Position numbers and translations under genes: made by a program. DNA of 64,000 bases from JBOZRQ01 sp050789255 (GTDB lineage: Bacteria; Bacillota; Sulfobacillia; Symbiobacteriales; Symbiobacteriaceae). The notes beneath the pieces were generated by a model. It made no database searches. It worked only from the letters and a program-made list of their open reading frames with translations, and was not told the DNA's origin. The stretch is from assembly GCA_050789255.1 (NCBI GenBank), contig JBOZRQ010000025.1, forward strand, positions 186,001-250,000. The letters run 5' to 3'. Below, in pieces: positions 16,097-24,444 of the stretch. The stretch's first letter is position 1; each line of letters opens with the position of its first letter.

Positions 16097-16906
16097 TTGC
16101 TCGTTCGCATCCTGACCGGCCTGGTTGGCATTCCGGTCTTTCTACTCCTGCTCTATTTAGGGAAGTGGCCCCTCTTCGCCCTCGTGGCGGGGATGGGCCT
16201 TATTGGCTTTCACGAGTATACGCGAATCTGGCGCGCGAAAGGGGTTCATGTGGCATACCTATTGGGTAGTGCTGCCACTTTGGCCTTTTTGGCGTGGGCG
16301 TTTCTAGCGCCCGGGAACGGCGTGGTGCTGGGAGCGATCCTGTCGGCCACGGCGATCGCGGTGTTGACCTGGCTCCTCGTGAACTACGGGGAGCGGACCG
16401 TGGTCGATGCGCTGGTGACCATCGCCGGCGTTGTGTACGTTGGGTTCATGCTGAGCCATCTGCTGCTGTTGCGCGGCCTGGGCGAGGGCACCGGTTGGGA
16501 CCTCGGATTGAAGTGGGTGGCGTTCGCCTTCTTCTGTACCTGGGCGGCAGATTCGTTTGCCTACTTTGTGGGCATGGCGATCGGCAAGCGCAAGCTGGCT
16601 CCGAAGATCTCGCCCGGCAAGTCGATTGAAGGGGTGCTGGGCGGCAGCGTGGGCGCTGTGTTCGTGGGGAGCCTGTGGGCGCCCCATGCAGGCATCGCCA
16701 GTTGGCAGGGCGCCGTCATCGCCTTGATCCTCTCGGTGATCTCGGTGGCAGGCGACCTGGCTGAGTCGGCCCTGAAACGGTACGCTGGGGTGAAGGATTC
16801 GGGCAACCTGCTGCCAGGTCATGGCGGCGTCCTGGACCGCTTCGACAGTAGCCTTTTCGTCCTCCCGTTCGTCTATTACGTTGTAAGGCTTATTTTCCTG
16901 GGCTAA
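16097..16906 (+). CDS. cdsA: Phosphatidate cytidylyltransferase
   Basis: A 269-residue membrane protein with seven or eight hydrophobic segments. The CDP-diglyceride synthase signature is near the C-terminus, SALKRYAGVKDSG followed by LLPGHGGVLDRFDS. It makes CDP-diacylglycerol from CTP and phosphatidate. The start is TTG at 16097 with GCAGGTGAG upstream. It stands in the usual uppS-cdsA order. Confidence 0.95.
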   Translation: MLVRILTGLVGIPVFLLLLYLGKWPLFALVAGMGLIGFHEYTRIWRAKGVHVAYLLGSAATLAFLAWAFLAPGNGVVLGAILSATAIAVLTWLLVNYGERTVVDALVTIAGVVYVGFMLSHLLLLRGLGEGTGWDLGLKWVAFAFFCTWAADSFAYFVGMAIGKRKLAPKISPGKSIEGVLGGSVGAVFVGSLWAPHAGIASWQGAVIALILSVISVAGDLAESALKRYAGVKDSGNLLPGHGGVLDRFDSSLFVLPFVYYVVRLIFLG

Positions 16907-16925
16907 CTGTACTGGGGGGCTCCGT

Positions 16926-17645
16926 ATGCCCACATGGTCCTACCTGGTCGCCGTGCTGGTGTTCGGACTGATGGTCCTGGTGCATGAACTGGGCCATTAC
17001 TGGGTGGGAAAGGCCAGCGGTCTCGCTGTCGCTGAGTTTGCCGTTGGGTGGGGCCCCCGGCTGTTCTCGTTTCGGCGCGGGGAGACCCTGTGGACCGTGC
17101 GGGCGTTGCCCCTGGGCGGGTACGTTCGGTGGCAGGAGGAAGGGCCGGGCGGATACCTGACCGCCCCATTCAGGGCCAGGTTGTGGGCGCTGTTTGCCGG
17201 CCCCTTGGCCAACCTTCTGTTGGCAGTGGTGTTGCTGGCCGTGCTGTACGGACCCATGCTCGGCGGCGGTGCCGGCGCCCTGGGGCAGGCCCTGCAAACC
17301 ACCGTAGCCTTCGTAAGCTTTTGGGTTTCCCTGTTCCAGGAGATCTTGACCGGCGGTGCAGTCAGCCTGGACGGGCCGGTGGGCATTGCACAGGCGACGG
17401 CGGAGATGGTCATCGCCGGGTGGGAGCAGACCCTCCTGTACTCGGCCTTTATGAGCGTCAACCTGGGGCTGTTCAACCTGATGCCGGTGCCCGGCTTTGA
17501 CGGCGGCCGCCTGCTGCTTTTGGGTGTGGAACGCCTGCGCCGCCGCAGGATGGACCCGGTTGTGGAGGGCTGGATTCACGCCAGCGGCTTCCTGGGGCTG
17601 ACGGCGCTGATCTTCTATACCACGGTAAGGGATATTCTTGCTTAA
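16926..17645 (+). CDS. PDZ-less site-2 protease paralogue (M50 family)
   Basis: A 239-residue membrane protein with the zinc motif HELGH (His20, Glu21, His24) and the second motif NLMPVPGFDGG with Asp192, so the catalytic residues are intact. There is no PDZ domain between the two motifs, unlike RseP at 19907, and the region between is a short loop plus helices. It could be a relative of the sporulation protease SpoIVFB or a second S2P with another substrate. It lies between cdsA and a YtvI-like gene. Two M50 genes within 3 kb is unusual. Confidence 0.88.
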   Translation: MPTWSYLVAVLVFGLMVLVHELGHYWVGKASGLAVAEFAVGWGPRLFSFRRGETLWTVRALPLGGYVRWQEEGPGGYLTAPFRARLWALFAGPLANLLLAVVLLAVLYGPMLGGGAGALGQALQTTVAFVSFWVSLFQEILTGGAVSLDGPVGIAQATAEMVIAGWEQTLLYSAFMSVNLGLFNLMPVPGFDGGRLLLLGVERLRRRRMDPVVEGWIHASGFLGLTALIFYTTVRDILA

Positions 17646-17661
17646 GCCCGGAGGTGCCCGT

Positions 17662-18717
17662 ATGACCAGAGCCTGGTTGTTGTCGGTAGCAAGTCTGGTC
17701 GGCTTCCTCATCGGCTTCTATGTGGTCTTCACCTATGCGTTGCCGCTCGTGCTTCCCTTCGCTGTGGCGGTGCTTGTCGCAGAGTTGATCGATCCGCTGG
17801 TTCGGCGCATGACCTGGAAGGGCAAGGTGTCCCGGTCGCTGGCGGTCGCAGCGGTACTGCTTGTGTTCGTCGGGCTGATTGTGACCGCGCTGACCGCGGC
17901 CATCGGACAGCTGGTTCACGAGATCCAGGCTGTGGCAAAGCAGTTGCCCTACCTGTACGCGATCGGCGAGGATCTGGTCGTGAGGTTCTCGGAGCAGTTT
18001 GGAGCCTTCCATGCCAACCTGCCCGACACGATCCAGGACGTGCTGACCCGCAACCTGGAGATGCTCCAGAGCAACCTCTCCAGCAGCCTGCCCTCTGTGG
18101 CGGGGACGCTGGGGGTCTTCGGCGGGCTGCCCAGCTTCATTACGAATATGCTGGTGGCGACCATCGCCACATTCTTCATGAGCCGGGATCGCCGGCAGAT
18201 CTTCGACTTTATGCTCTCGCTCTTTCCCAGCGCCTGGCGGCCCAAGATTCGCCAGGTGAAGGTGGAGGTGTGGGCCAGCGCCATGGGCTTTGCCAAGGCC
18301 CAGTTGATGCTGATCCTCCTCACCATGACGCAGACCATTATCGGCCTTTCGATCATTGGGTCGAACTACGCCGTTCTCATGGGCGCCCTGGTCGGCTTTG
18401 CCGACGTGCTGCCCCTGCTTGGCCCCGCCGCCATCTTCCTCCCCTGGATCGCATACTCTTTCCTGTTCGGCAGCAAGGTCTTCGGGATCAAGCTGCTGAT
18501 CGTGTACGCGGTGGTCGCCGGCGTACGGCAGGTGCTGGAGGCCAAGGTGGTGGGCGATCAGATCGGGTTGCATCCCCTGGCCATTTTGCTGTCGATGTAC
18601 CTGGGGTTCCACTTCTTCGGCGCCCTGGGCTTTGTGATCGGTCCGCTGCTGGCGATCCTGCTGAAGAGCATGATCCGCTCCGGACTGCTCCCCGCCCTCC
18701 ACGAGACCGACGACTAA
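17662..18717 (+). CDS. AI-2E family permease, YtvI-like
   Basis: A 351-residue membrane protein with about eight helices, a typical AI-2E (UPF0118) architecture with a large extracellular loop near residues 80-140 and the conserved ALVGFADVLPLLGP region. Its closest functional annotation is the sporulation membrane protein YtvI. The ATG at 17662 has GGAGGT at 17650-17655; an in-frame TTG at 17638 overlaps the protease gene and is less likely. The transported substrate is unknown. Confidence 0.8.
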   Translation: MTRAWLLSVASLVGFLIGFYVVFTYALPLVLPFAVAVLVAELIDPLVRRMTWKGKVSRSLAVAAVLLVFVGLIVTALTAAIGQLVHEIQAVAKQLPYLYAIGEDLVVRFSEQFGAFHANLPDTIQDVLTRNLEMLQSNLSSSLPSVAGTLGVFGGLPSFITNMLVATIATFFMSRDRRQIFDFMLSLFPSAWRPKIRQVKVEVWASAMGFAKAQLMLILLTMTQTIIGLSIIGSNYAVLMGALVGFADVLPLLGPAAIFLPWIAYSFLFGSKVFGIKLLIVYAVVAGVRQVLEAKVVGDQIGLHPLAILLSMYLGFHFFGALGFVIGPLLAILLKSMIRSGLLPALHETDD

Positions 18718-18739
18718 GCCGCCATAGAGGAAGATCACT

Positions 18740-19891
18740 GTGAAGTACATCTCCATTATCGGTTCCACCGGTTCCGTAGGCACGCAGGCGCTGGATGTAA
18801 TCGCCCGCTTCCCCGAGCGGTTCCGGGTGGTCGGCCTCGCTGCGGGCAGCCGGGTTGACATGCTGGCGGCTCAGGTGAGGCAGTTCAGGCCGGCCATTGT
18901 GTCCGTTCCCGACGCAGCCACGGCTACGGGGCTCAAGCGGCTGCTCCTGGAGAATGAGGTCGCCCCGCAGCTTCCCGACATCGTGTATGGCCCCGACGGG
19001 CTGGATCAGGTGGCGACACATCCGAAGGCGAACGTATTGCTGACCTCGGTGGTCGGCGCCCTGGGGCTCAAGCCCACCCTGGCGGCGATTGCCGCCCGCA
19101 AAGAGATCGCCCTGGCCAACAAGGAGACGCTGGTTGCGGCTGGTGAGTTGGTCATGGCGGCAGCCCGGCGGCACGGGGTTCGGATCATCCCGGTCGACTC
19201 GGAGCACAGTGCGCTCTTTCAGTGCCTGGTCGGGGAGGATCCACTCCGGGTGCGCCGCCTGCTGCTGACCGCCTCGGGCGGGCCGTTCCGGGGCTGGAAG
19301 GACCTGAGCACCGTGACCAAGGAGATGGCGCTCAAGCACCCGCGATGGGTGATGGGCGCCAAGATCACCGTGGACAGCGCGACGCTGATGAACAAGGCGT
19401 TGGAGATGATTGAGGCCCGCTGGCTCTTCGACGTACCGATGGAGAAGGTCGAAGTGGTGGTCCACCCCCAGTCGATCGTCCATTCCGCCGTAGAATATGT
19501 GGATGGGAATATCATGGCGCAGCTGGGACCCACCGACATGCGCCTGCCCATTCAGTACGCCCTGACCTTCCCAGAGCGGGCGCCGGGGTTCCTGGAGCCC
19601 CTGAGCCTTACCCGGTTGGGCACGCTGACCTTCGAGGAACCGGACACGGTGACCTTTCCTTCCTTGAACTACGCCCGCGAGGCCGTTACAATGGGGGGAA
19701 CACTTCCGGCGGTCATGAATGCCGCCAACGAGGTGGCGGTGCAGCGCTTCCTGGCCGACGAGATCCGTTTTGTCGACATCTTCCGTGTTGTGCATGAATG
19801 CATGGAGAGGCACCAGGTTTCGAAGGCCTCCGACCTGGGCACCATTCTGGAAGCCGACAACTGGGCGCGGCGCATGGCGGCATCCCTTTAA
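18740..19891 (+). CDS. dxr: 1-deoxy-D-xylulose 5-phosphate reductoisomerase
   Basis: A 383-residue enzyme of the MEP isoprenoid pathway that converts DXP to MEP using NADPH. The NADPH site GSTGSVGTQALDV is at the N-terminus, and the metal and substrate motifs PVDSEHSALFQC and ASGGPFR are present. The GTG start has GAGGAAG upstream. It is followed 15 bases later by rseP, the usual order, and by ispG of the same pathway. Confidence 0.97.
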   Translation: MKYISIIGSTGSVGTQALDVIARFPERFRVVGLAAGSRVDMLAAQVRQFRPAIVSVPDAATATGLKRLLLENEVAPQLPDIVYGPDGLDQVATHPKANVLLTSVVGALGLKPTLAAIAARKEIALANKETLVAAGELVMAAARRHGVRIIPVDSEHSALFQCLVGEDPLRVRRLLLTASGGPFRGWKDLSTVTKEMALKHPRWVMGAKITVDSATLMNKALEMIEARWLFDVPMEKVEVVVHPQSIVHSAVEYVDGNIMAQLGPTDMRLPIQYALTFPERAPGFLEPLSLTRLGTLTFEEPDTVTFPSLNYAREAVTMGGTLPAVMNAANEVAVQRFLADEIRFVDIFRVVHECMERHQVSKASDLGTILEADNWARRMAASL

Positions 19892-19906
19892 GCAGGGGGG
19901 AGACGG

Positions 19907-20956
19907 GTGAATCTTACCTGGGTCGACTGGCTATGGGCCATTCCGGTCTTCGGGCTGTTGATTTTCATTCACGAGCTCGGGCACTTCGCTGTGGCCAAGT
20001 ACTTCGATATTCGGGTCCATGAGTTTGCGTTGGGGTTCGGTCCCGTTCTGGCGGGGTTTAAGCGCGGCGAGACGGAGTACAATCTGCGCCTCGTTCCGCT
20101 GGGCGGTTTCGTGCGCATGGCCGGCATGGAGGAGGGCGACGCGGAGGATCCCCGCGGGTTCAACCGCAAGTCGGTCCTGGCCCGGGCGCTGGTGATCTTC
20201 GCCGGACCGTTCATGAACTTCGTGCTGGCCTCGCTGCTGTACTCCGGTTATCTGTTTACGGTAGGGACGCTTCAGCCCGTTTTGGGGGACGTGCCGGTGA
20301 ACTGCCCGACGGCAGACAGTACCGCCGCCGCCCGTCCTTGCCCCGCAGCCGCCGCCGGCCTGAAGGCCGGGGACCGTGTGCTGGCCGTGAACGGCCGGGC
20401 GATCACCGAGTGGAAAGAGGTCACCGACCTGATCTCGGCGTCGGGCGGTAAGCCGGTTACCGTTCAGGTCCGGCGGGGCTCCGAGACGCGCGAGTTCACC
20501 TTGCAGCCCGTCCATGTCCCCTCCGAGAACCGGTATATGGTGGGGATCTCCCCCAGCTATGTGCCTGAGCCGGTCGGAAAGGCTCTGGTGAAGGGTCCGG
20601 TCTTCACGGCGCAGATCTCGGCGATGTGGCTTGGCGGGCTGGTTGATATGATCGCCGGCCGGGTGCAGCCCGAGCTTTCAGGCCCGGTAGGCATCACCCG
20701 TGAGATTGCTCAGAACGCTGCCCAGGGCTGGGAGAGCCTGCTGGGGCTGACCGCATTTCTCTCGATCAACCTTGGCATGTTCAACCTGCTGCCGATTCCG
20801 GCGCTGGACGGGTCCCGCCTGGCCTTCATGGTTGTGGAGGCCGTGCGCGGCCGCCGGGTCGACCCGCAGCGGGAGAACATGGTACACTTTGTGGGCTTCC
20901 TGTTGCTGATCGGCCTGATGGTAGTAATGACTTACGGCGACATAGTACGACGCTAA
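19907..20956 (+). CDS. rseP: RseP/RasP-type site-2 protease with PDZ domain
   Basis: A 349-residue M50B protease with HELGH at residues 22-26, a PDZ domain at about residues 115-205, and the C-terminal motif NLLPIPALDGSR. It cleaves membrane-embedded regulators such as anti-sigma factors and remnant signal peptides in related bacteria. The PDZ region includes the stretch AAAGLKAGDRVLAVNGRAI. It starts at GTG with GGGGGGAGA upstream. Confidence 0.95.
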   Translation: MNLTWVDWLWAIPVFGLLIFIHELGHFAVAKYFDIRVHEFALGFGPVLAGFKRGETEYNLRLVPLGGFVRMAGMEEGDAEDPRGFNRKSVLARALVIFAGPFMNFVLASLLYSGYLFTVGTLQPVLGDVPVNCPTADSTAAARPCPAAAAGLKAGDRVLAVNGRAITEWKEVTDLISASGGKPVTVQVRRGSETREFTLQPVHVPSENRYMVGISPSYVPEPVGKALVKGPVFTAQISAMWLGGLVDMIAGRVQPELSGPVGITREIAQNAAQGWESLLGLTAFLSINLGMFNLLPIPALDGSRLAFMVVEAVRGRRVDPQRENMVHFVGFLLLIGLMVVMTYGDIVRR

Positions 20957-20977
20957 TATAAGGGAGTACGTAAAGAG

Positions 20978-22084
20978 ATGCAGGTGCGGAAGATCACGAA
21001 GCAGGTCCAGGTCGGCAGCGTACCCGTTGGCGGCGGCGCCCCAATTTCGGTGCAGTCAATGACCAAGTGCGATACCCGTGACGTGGCCCAGGTCCTCGCA
21101 CAGATTCGGGAGCTGGAAGAGGCCGGGTGCGACATCGTGCGTGTGGCGGCGCCCACCATGGAGGCCGCCGAGTGCTTCAAGGAGATTCGCAGGAACTGCA
21201 ATATCCCGTTGGTGGCTGACGTTCACTTCGACTACCGCATCGCCCTGAAGGTCCTGGAGGCGGGAATCGATAAGCTGCGCATCAATCCAGGCAACATCGG
21301 GCCGCGCTGGAAGGTGGAGGAGGTTACCCGGGCCTGTAAGGACCGCGACGTGCCGATCCGCATTGGCGTCAACGCCGGCTCCCTGGAGGATGAGTTCATC
21401 GAGAAGTACGGCTACCCCACGCCGCAGGGCATGGTGGAATCCGCGCTCAAGCACGTGGGGATCCTGGAGGACCTGAACTTTGATCAGACGATCATCTCGA
21501 TCAAGGCGTCGGATGTAAAGACGATGATTCAGGCCTACCAGCTGCTCAGCGAGAAGGTCGAGTACCCGCTGCATGTGGGCGTTACGGAGGCCGGCACGCC
21601 GTTCTCCGGCTCGATCAAGTCGGCGGTGGGCATCGGCAGCGTGCTCTCCTCGGGCATCGGCGATACCATTCGGGTCAGCCTGTCCACCAACTGTGCCGAA
21701 GAGGTGAAGGTGGGCTACGAGATCCTCAAGTCCCTGGGCCTGCGCACCCGCGGCGTCAACATCATCTCCTGCCCGTCCTGCGGCCGGGTTCAGATCGACC
21801 TGGTGAAGGTGGCCAACGAGGTGGAGCGCCGGCTGTCGCACATCGATGTGCCGCTGAACGTTGCTGTGATGGGCTGCGTGGTCAACGGCCCCGGTGAGGC
21901 GGCCGAGGCAGATGTGGCCCTCTTTGGCGGCAAGGGTGTGGGCATGCTCTACATCGGCGGCGAGCAGGTGCGCAAGACCTCCGAGGAAGAGATGGTCGAG
22001 TCCCTGGTGCAGTTGGTGGAGCAGAAGGCCGCTGAGTTCAAGGAAAAGGGCCTCGATAAGCGCGGCTACAACCGGCACAGTTAG
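20978..22084 (+). CDS. ispG: 4-hydroxy-3-methylbut-2-en-1-yl diphosphate synthase
   Basis: A 368-residue MEP-pathway enzyme reducing the cyclic diphosphate MEcPP to HMBPP. The TIM-barrel part begins with APISVQSMTKCDTRD. The iron-sulfur cluster ligands are visible as CPSC (Cys265 and Cys268), Cys300 and Glu307 in CVVNGPGE. It depends on ferredoxin or flavodoxin. It ends the dxr-rseP-ispG run and is followed by a strong terminator. Confidence 0.97.
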   Translation: MQVRKITKQVQVGSVPVGGGAPISVQSMTKCDTRDVAQVLAQIRELEEAGCDIVRVAAPTMEAAECFKEIRRNCNIPLVADVHFDYRIALKVLEAGIDKLRINPGNIGPRWKVEEVTRACKDRDVPIRIGVNAGSLEDEFIEKYGYPTPQGMVESALKHVGILEDLNFDQTIISIKASDVKTMIQAYQLLSEKVEYPLHVGVTEAGTPFSGSIKSAVGIGSVLSSGIGDTIRVSLSTNCAEEVKVGYEILKSLGLRTRGVNIISCPSCGRVQIDLVKVANEVERRLSHIDVPLNVAVMGCVVNGPGEAAEADVALFGGKGVGMLYIGGEQVRKTSEEEMVESLVQLVEQKAAEFKEKGLDKRGYNRHS

Positions 22085-22102
22085 TGGTTCAGCATAAATA
22101 GT

Positions 22103-22135
22103 GCGGAGGGGCAGATGCCCCTCCGCTGTTTGTTG
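22103..22135 (+). terminator. Intrinsic terminator after ispG
   Basis: GCGGAGGGGC at 22103-22112 and GCCCCTCCGC at 22117-22126 form a perfect 10-base-pair stem with an AGAT loop, followed by TGTTTGTTG. Confidence 0.88.
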
Positions 22136-22152
22136 CACGATGATGGTGGATC

Positions 22153-22419
22153 CTACCCGGCCGCCAGGATGCGGTCGATTGCCTGGTCCTGCACCTCGAC
22201 CGGGACCTCGGGATAGCGCTCCCGGGCGAAGGCGAGCACATGTTGGGCCCCTTCGCACGCCTGGTCGACGACGATTCGGACCGGCTGGTAGTGAGCGAGA
22301 CAGTTCAACGCTTCAGTCTTGGATCGAGCATTCACGACGAGCACCCCTGCCCGGCGCAGCACGAATGCTAGGTCGAGGTATTCCGAGAGGACAAAGGTCC
22401 ACGGTTGTGGCCTGGTCAA
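22153..22419 (-). CDS. Small reverse-strand protein, possibly a receiver-like fold
   Basis: An 88-residue protein on the reverse strand if started at the TTG at 22419, which has TAGGGGG just upstream and lies about 40 bases after a good promoter. A longer reading from ATG at 22461 would begin at or before the likely transcription start. The pattern FVLSEYLDLAFVLRRAG, then VRIVVDQACEG, suggests an alpha/beta fold resembling a response-regulator receiver without a clear acidic pocket. Function is unknown. It is the only reverse-strand gene I support in the window. Confidence 0.55.
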   Translation of the reverse strand: MTRPQPWTFVLSEYLDLAFVLRRAGVLVVNARSKTEALNCLAHYQPVRIVVDQACEGAQHVLAFARERYPEVPVEVQDQAIDRILAAG

Positions 22420-22465
22420 TGTGCCGCCCCCTAAGGTTTGACCAACGGACTTTTTTGACAAGAAC

Positions 22466-22495
22466 AGTATAGCATTTGGGATCTTCTATCCGCAA
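22466..22495 (-). promoter_or_regulatory. Reverse-strand promoter for the small ORF
   Basis: On the reverse strand TTGCGG (22490-22495) and TATACT (22466-22471) are separated by 18 bases. Transcription would start near 22459, which favours the TTG start at 22419. Confidence 0.65.
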
Positions 22496-22577
22496 TGCGG
22501 TTTCCATTGCATTGAAGATACGCTTTGGTACTGGAATACCGGTCGGCGGGTGCTCGGGCGCGCACCTGTGGCAAAGG

Positions 22578-22607
22578 TTGACAAGGGTAGGTTGGATGCG
22601 CTAGTCT
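22578..22607 (+). promoter_or_regulatory. Promoter of the proS T-box leader
   Basis: TTGACA at 22578-22583 and TAGTCT at 22602-22607 are separated by 18 bases. The T-box RNA would begin near 22614. Confidence 0.7.
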
Positions 22608-22613
22608 ACGGTA

Positions 22614-22838
22614 GAGAAGAGCGATGAAGGGACCCGCAGGACCCGCCTGGTTACAGAGAGCCGGCCGTATGGTGAAAGGCCGGTACGAGGCGTCACTGCT
22701 GCCCACCCCCGAGCTGCCTGCGATGAGCTGGCCGGCGCCCGCCGTTACCGGGCTACGAGGGGACCTGGCCACAGGCTGGTCCATTAGGGTGGTACCGCGG
22801 GCACACAAGGCTCGTCCCTACGGGGGCGGGCCTTTTTT
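22614..22838 (+). promoter_or_regulatory. T-box riboswitch controlling proS
   Basis: The T-box consensus AGGGTGGTACCGCGG is present at 22786-22800. A Stem III-like hairpin starts at the AGAGAGC element (AGCCGGCC with GGCCGGT, about 22656-22685). The terminator is GGCTCGTCCC (22809-22818) with GGGGCGGGCC (22823-22832) and a six-T run. T-box leaders sense uncharged tRNA; the gene downstream is proS, so the specifier should be a proline codon, and CCC/CCG triplets occur in the ACCCGC repeats near 22634-22650. I did not fold Stem I fully. Confidence 0.95.
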
Positions 22839-22861
22839 CATTTTCTCTAAGGAGTGGGAGC

Positions 22862-24328
22862 ATGGCGGACGACAAGAACTTTGTGAAGGAGATTACCCCG
22901 CAGTCCGAGGACTTCTCCAAGTGGTACATCGATACCATCAAGAAGGCGGACCTGATGGACTACTCCCCGGTGCGCGGCTGCATTGTCTTTAAGCCGGACG
23001 GCTATGAGCTGTGGGAGCGCATCCAGGCGGCCATGGACAAGCGCTTCAAGGAGACCGGTCACCGTAATGCCTACTTCCCTATGCTCATTCCCGAGTCCTT
23101 CTTCCAGAAGGAGAAGGAGCATGTGGAGGGCTTTAATCCGGAACTTCCTTGGGTGACCGAGGCCGGCGGGGAGAAGCTGGAGGAGCGCCTGGCGGTGCGT
23201 CCCACCTCCGAGACGATCATCGGGCACATGTATAGCCAGTGGATCCAGAGCTACCGGGATCTGCCGGTGCTGATCAACCAGTGGTGCAACGTCTTCCGCT
23301 GGGAGAAGCGGACCATGCCCTTCCTGCGCACCTCGGAGTTCCTGTGGCAGGAGGGCCACACGGCTCACGCCAACGAGGAAGAGGCCCGTGAGGAGACCAT
23401 GAAGATGCTCGGCGTTTACGCCGAGGTGGTCGAGGGCGTGCTGGCCGTGCCGGTGGTGCAGGGGCAGAAGACCCCGTCCGAGCGCTTCGCCGGCGCCGTT
23501 GACACCTATTCGATCGAGGCGATGATGAAGGACGGCAAGGCGCTGCAGGCCGGCACCTCGCACTACCTGGGCCAGAACTTCGCCAAGGGCTTTGAGATCC
23601 AGTTCCTGGACCGCGACAACCAGCGCAAGTATGTCCACACCACCTCCTGGGGCTCGTCGACCCGCCTGATCGGCGCCCTGATCATGGTGCACGGCGACGA
23701 CCGGGGCCTGGCCCTGCCGCCGCTGATGGCGCCCACGCAGGTCGTGATGATCCCGGTGGGGCCGCCCAAGCTGCGTGAGAAGGTGATGGAGCGGTTCGAC
23801 CCGCTCTTTGACGCCCTCAAGAACGCCGGGGTGCGAGTGAAGGCCGACCTCCGGGAGGAGACCCCGGGCTGGAAGTTCAACGAGTGGGAGATGCGCGGCG
23901 TGCCGGTTCGCCTGGAGCTTGGGCCGCGCGACGTCGACAACGGGCAGTGCGTTGTGGCCCGCCGCGACACCGGCGAGAAGATCACCCTGCCGCTGGAGAA
24001 CGCCGTGGAGGCGATTACGGCGCTGCTGGGCGAGATCCAGACGAACATGTACAAGAAGGCGGTGGCCTTCCGCGAGGCCAACTCTCACCTGCACATCGAG
24101 AGCCTGGAGGACCTGAAGGCCCACGTGGCCGAAGCGGACAGCCAGAACAGGTCGGCGGGCTGGGTCCTGGCCGGCTGGTGCGGCGGCGCCGAGTGCGAGG
24201 CGAAGGTGAAGGAGGAGGTCAAGTTCACCTCCCGGAACATTCCCTTCAACCCGCCGGCCAAGAAGCACACCTGCCTGACCTGCGGTGGCGAGGCGAAGCA
24301 CACGGTCTGGTTTGCCCGGGCTTACTAG
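22862..24328 (+). CDS. proS: Prolyl-tRNA synthetase, archaeal/eukaryal-like type
   Basis: A 488-residue class II synthetase of the short type that lacks the editing insertion of most bacterial ProRS. Visible are motif 2 with FRWEKRTMPFLRTSEFLWQE, the RPTSE triplet in RLAVRPTSETIIGHMYSQW, and the C-terminal zinc-like segment CLTCGGEAKHTVWFARAY. It charges tRNA-Pro with proline. The ATG has AAGGAG upstream. It is controlled by the T-box leader before it and ends at a strong terminator. Confidence 0.96.
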   Translation: MADDKNFVKEITPQSEDFSKWYIDTIKKADLMDYSPVRGCIVFKPDGYELWERIQAAMDKRFKETGHRNAYFPMLIPESFFQKEKEHVEGFNPELPWVTEAGGEKLEERLAVRPTSETIIGHMYSQWIQSYRDLPVLINQWCNVFRWEKRTMPFLRTSEFLWQEGHTAHANEEEAREETMKMLGVYAEVVEGVLAVPVVQGQKTPSERFAGAVDTYSIEAMMKDGKALQAGTSHYLGQNFAKGFEIQFLDRDNQRKYVHTTSWGSSTRLIGALIMVHGDDRGLALPPLMAPTQVVMIPVGPPKLREKVMERFDPLFDALKNAGVRVKADLREETPGWKFNEWEMRGVPVRLELGPRDVDNGQCVVARRDTGEKITLPLENAVEAITALLGEIQTNMYKKAVAFREANSHLHIESLEDLKAHVAEADSQNRSAGWVLAGWCGGAECEAKVKEEVKFTSRNIPFNPPAKKHTCLTCGGEAKHTVWFARAY

Positions 24329-24337
24329 GACAGCAGG

Positions 24338-24378
24338 AAAGGCTCCAGGAGCGAAAGCGCTTCTGGAGCCTTTGCTTT
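24338..24378 (+). terminator. Intrinsic terminator after proS
   Basis: AAAGGCTCCAGGAGCG pairs with CGCTTCTGGAGCCTTT around an AAAG loop, followed by GCTTTC. Confidence 0.88.
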
Positions 24379-24444
24379 CATGGAATCGGGCAGTGTTGGA
24401 GATACTCTCCCATGGAAAACCGTGGTTCTATGGGGGATGATCGC

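Noticed and set aside
23884..24444. Upstream extension of the cupredoxin ORF
   Set aside because: It would run through the end of proS and the terminator at 24338-24378 and place the lipoprotein signal internally.
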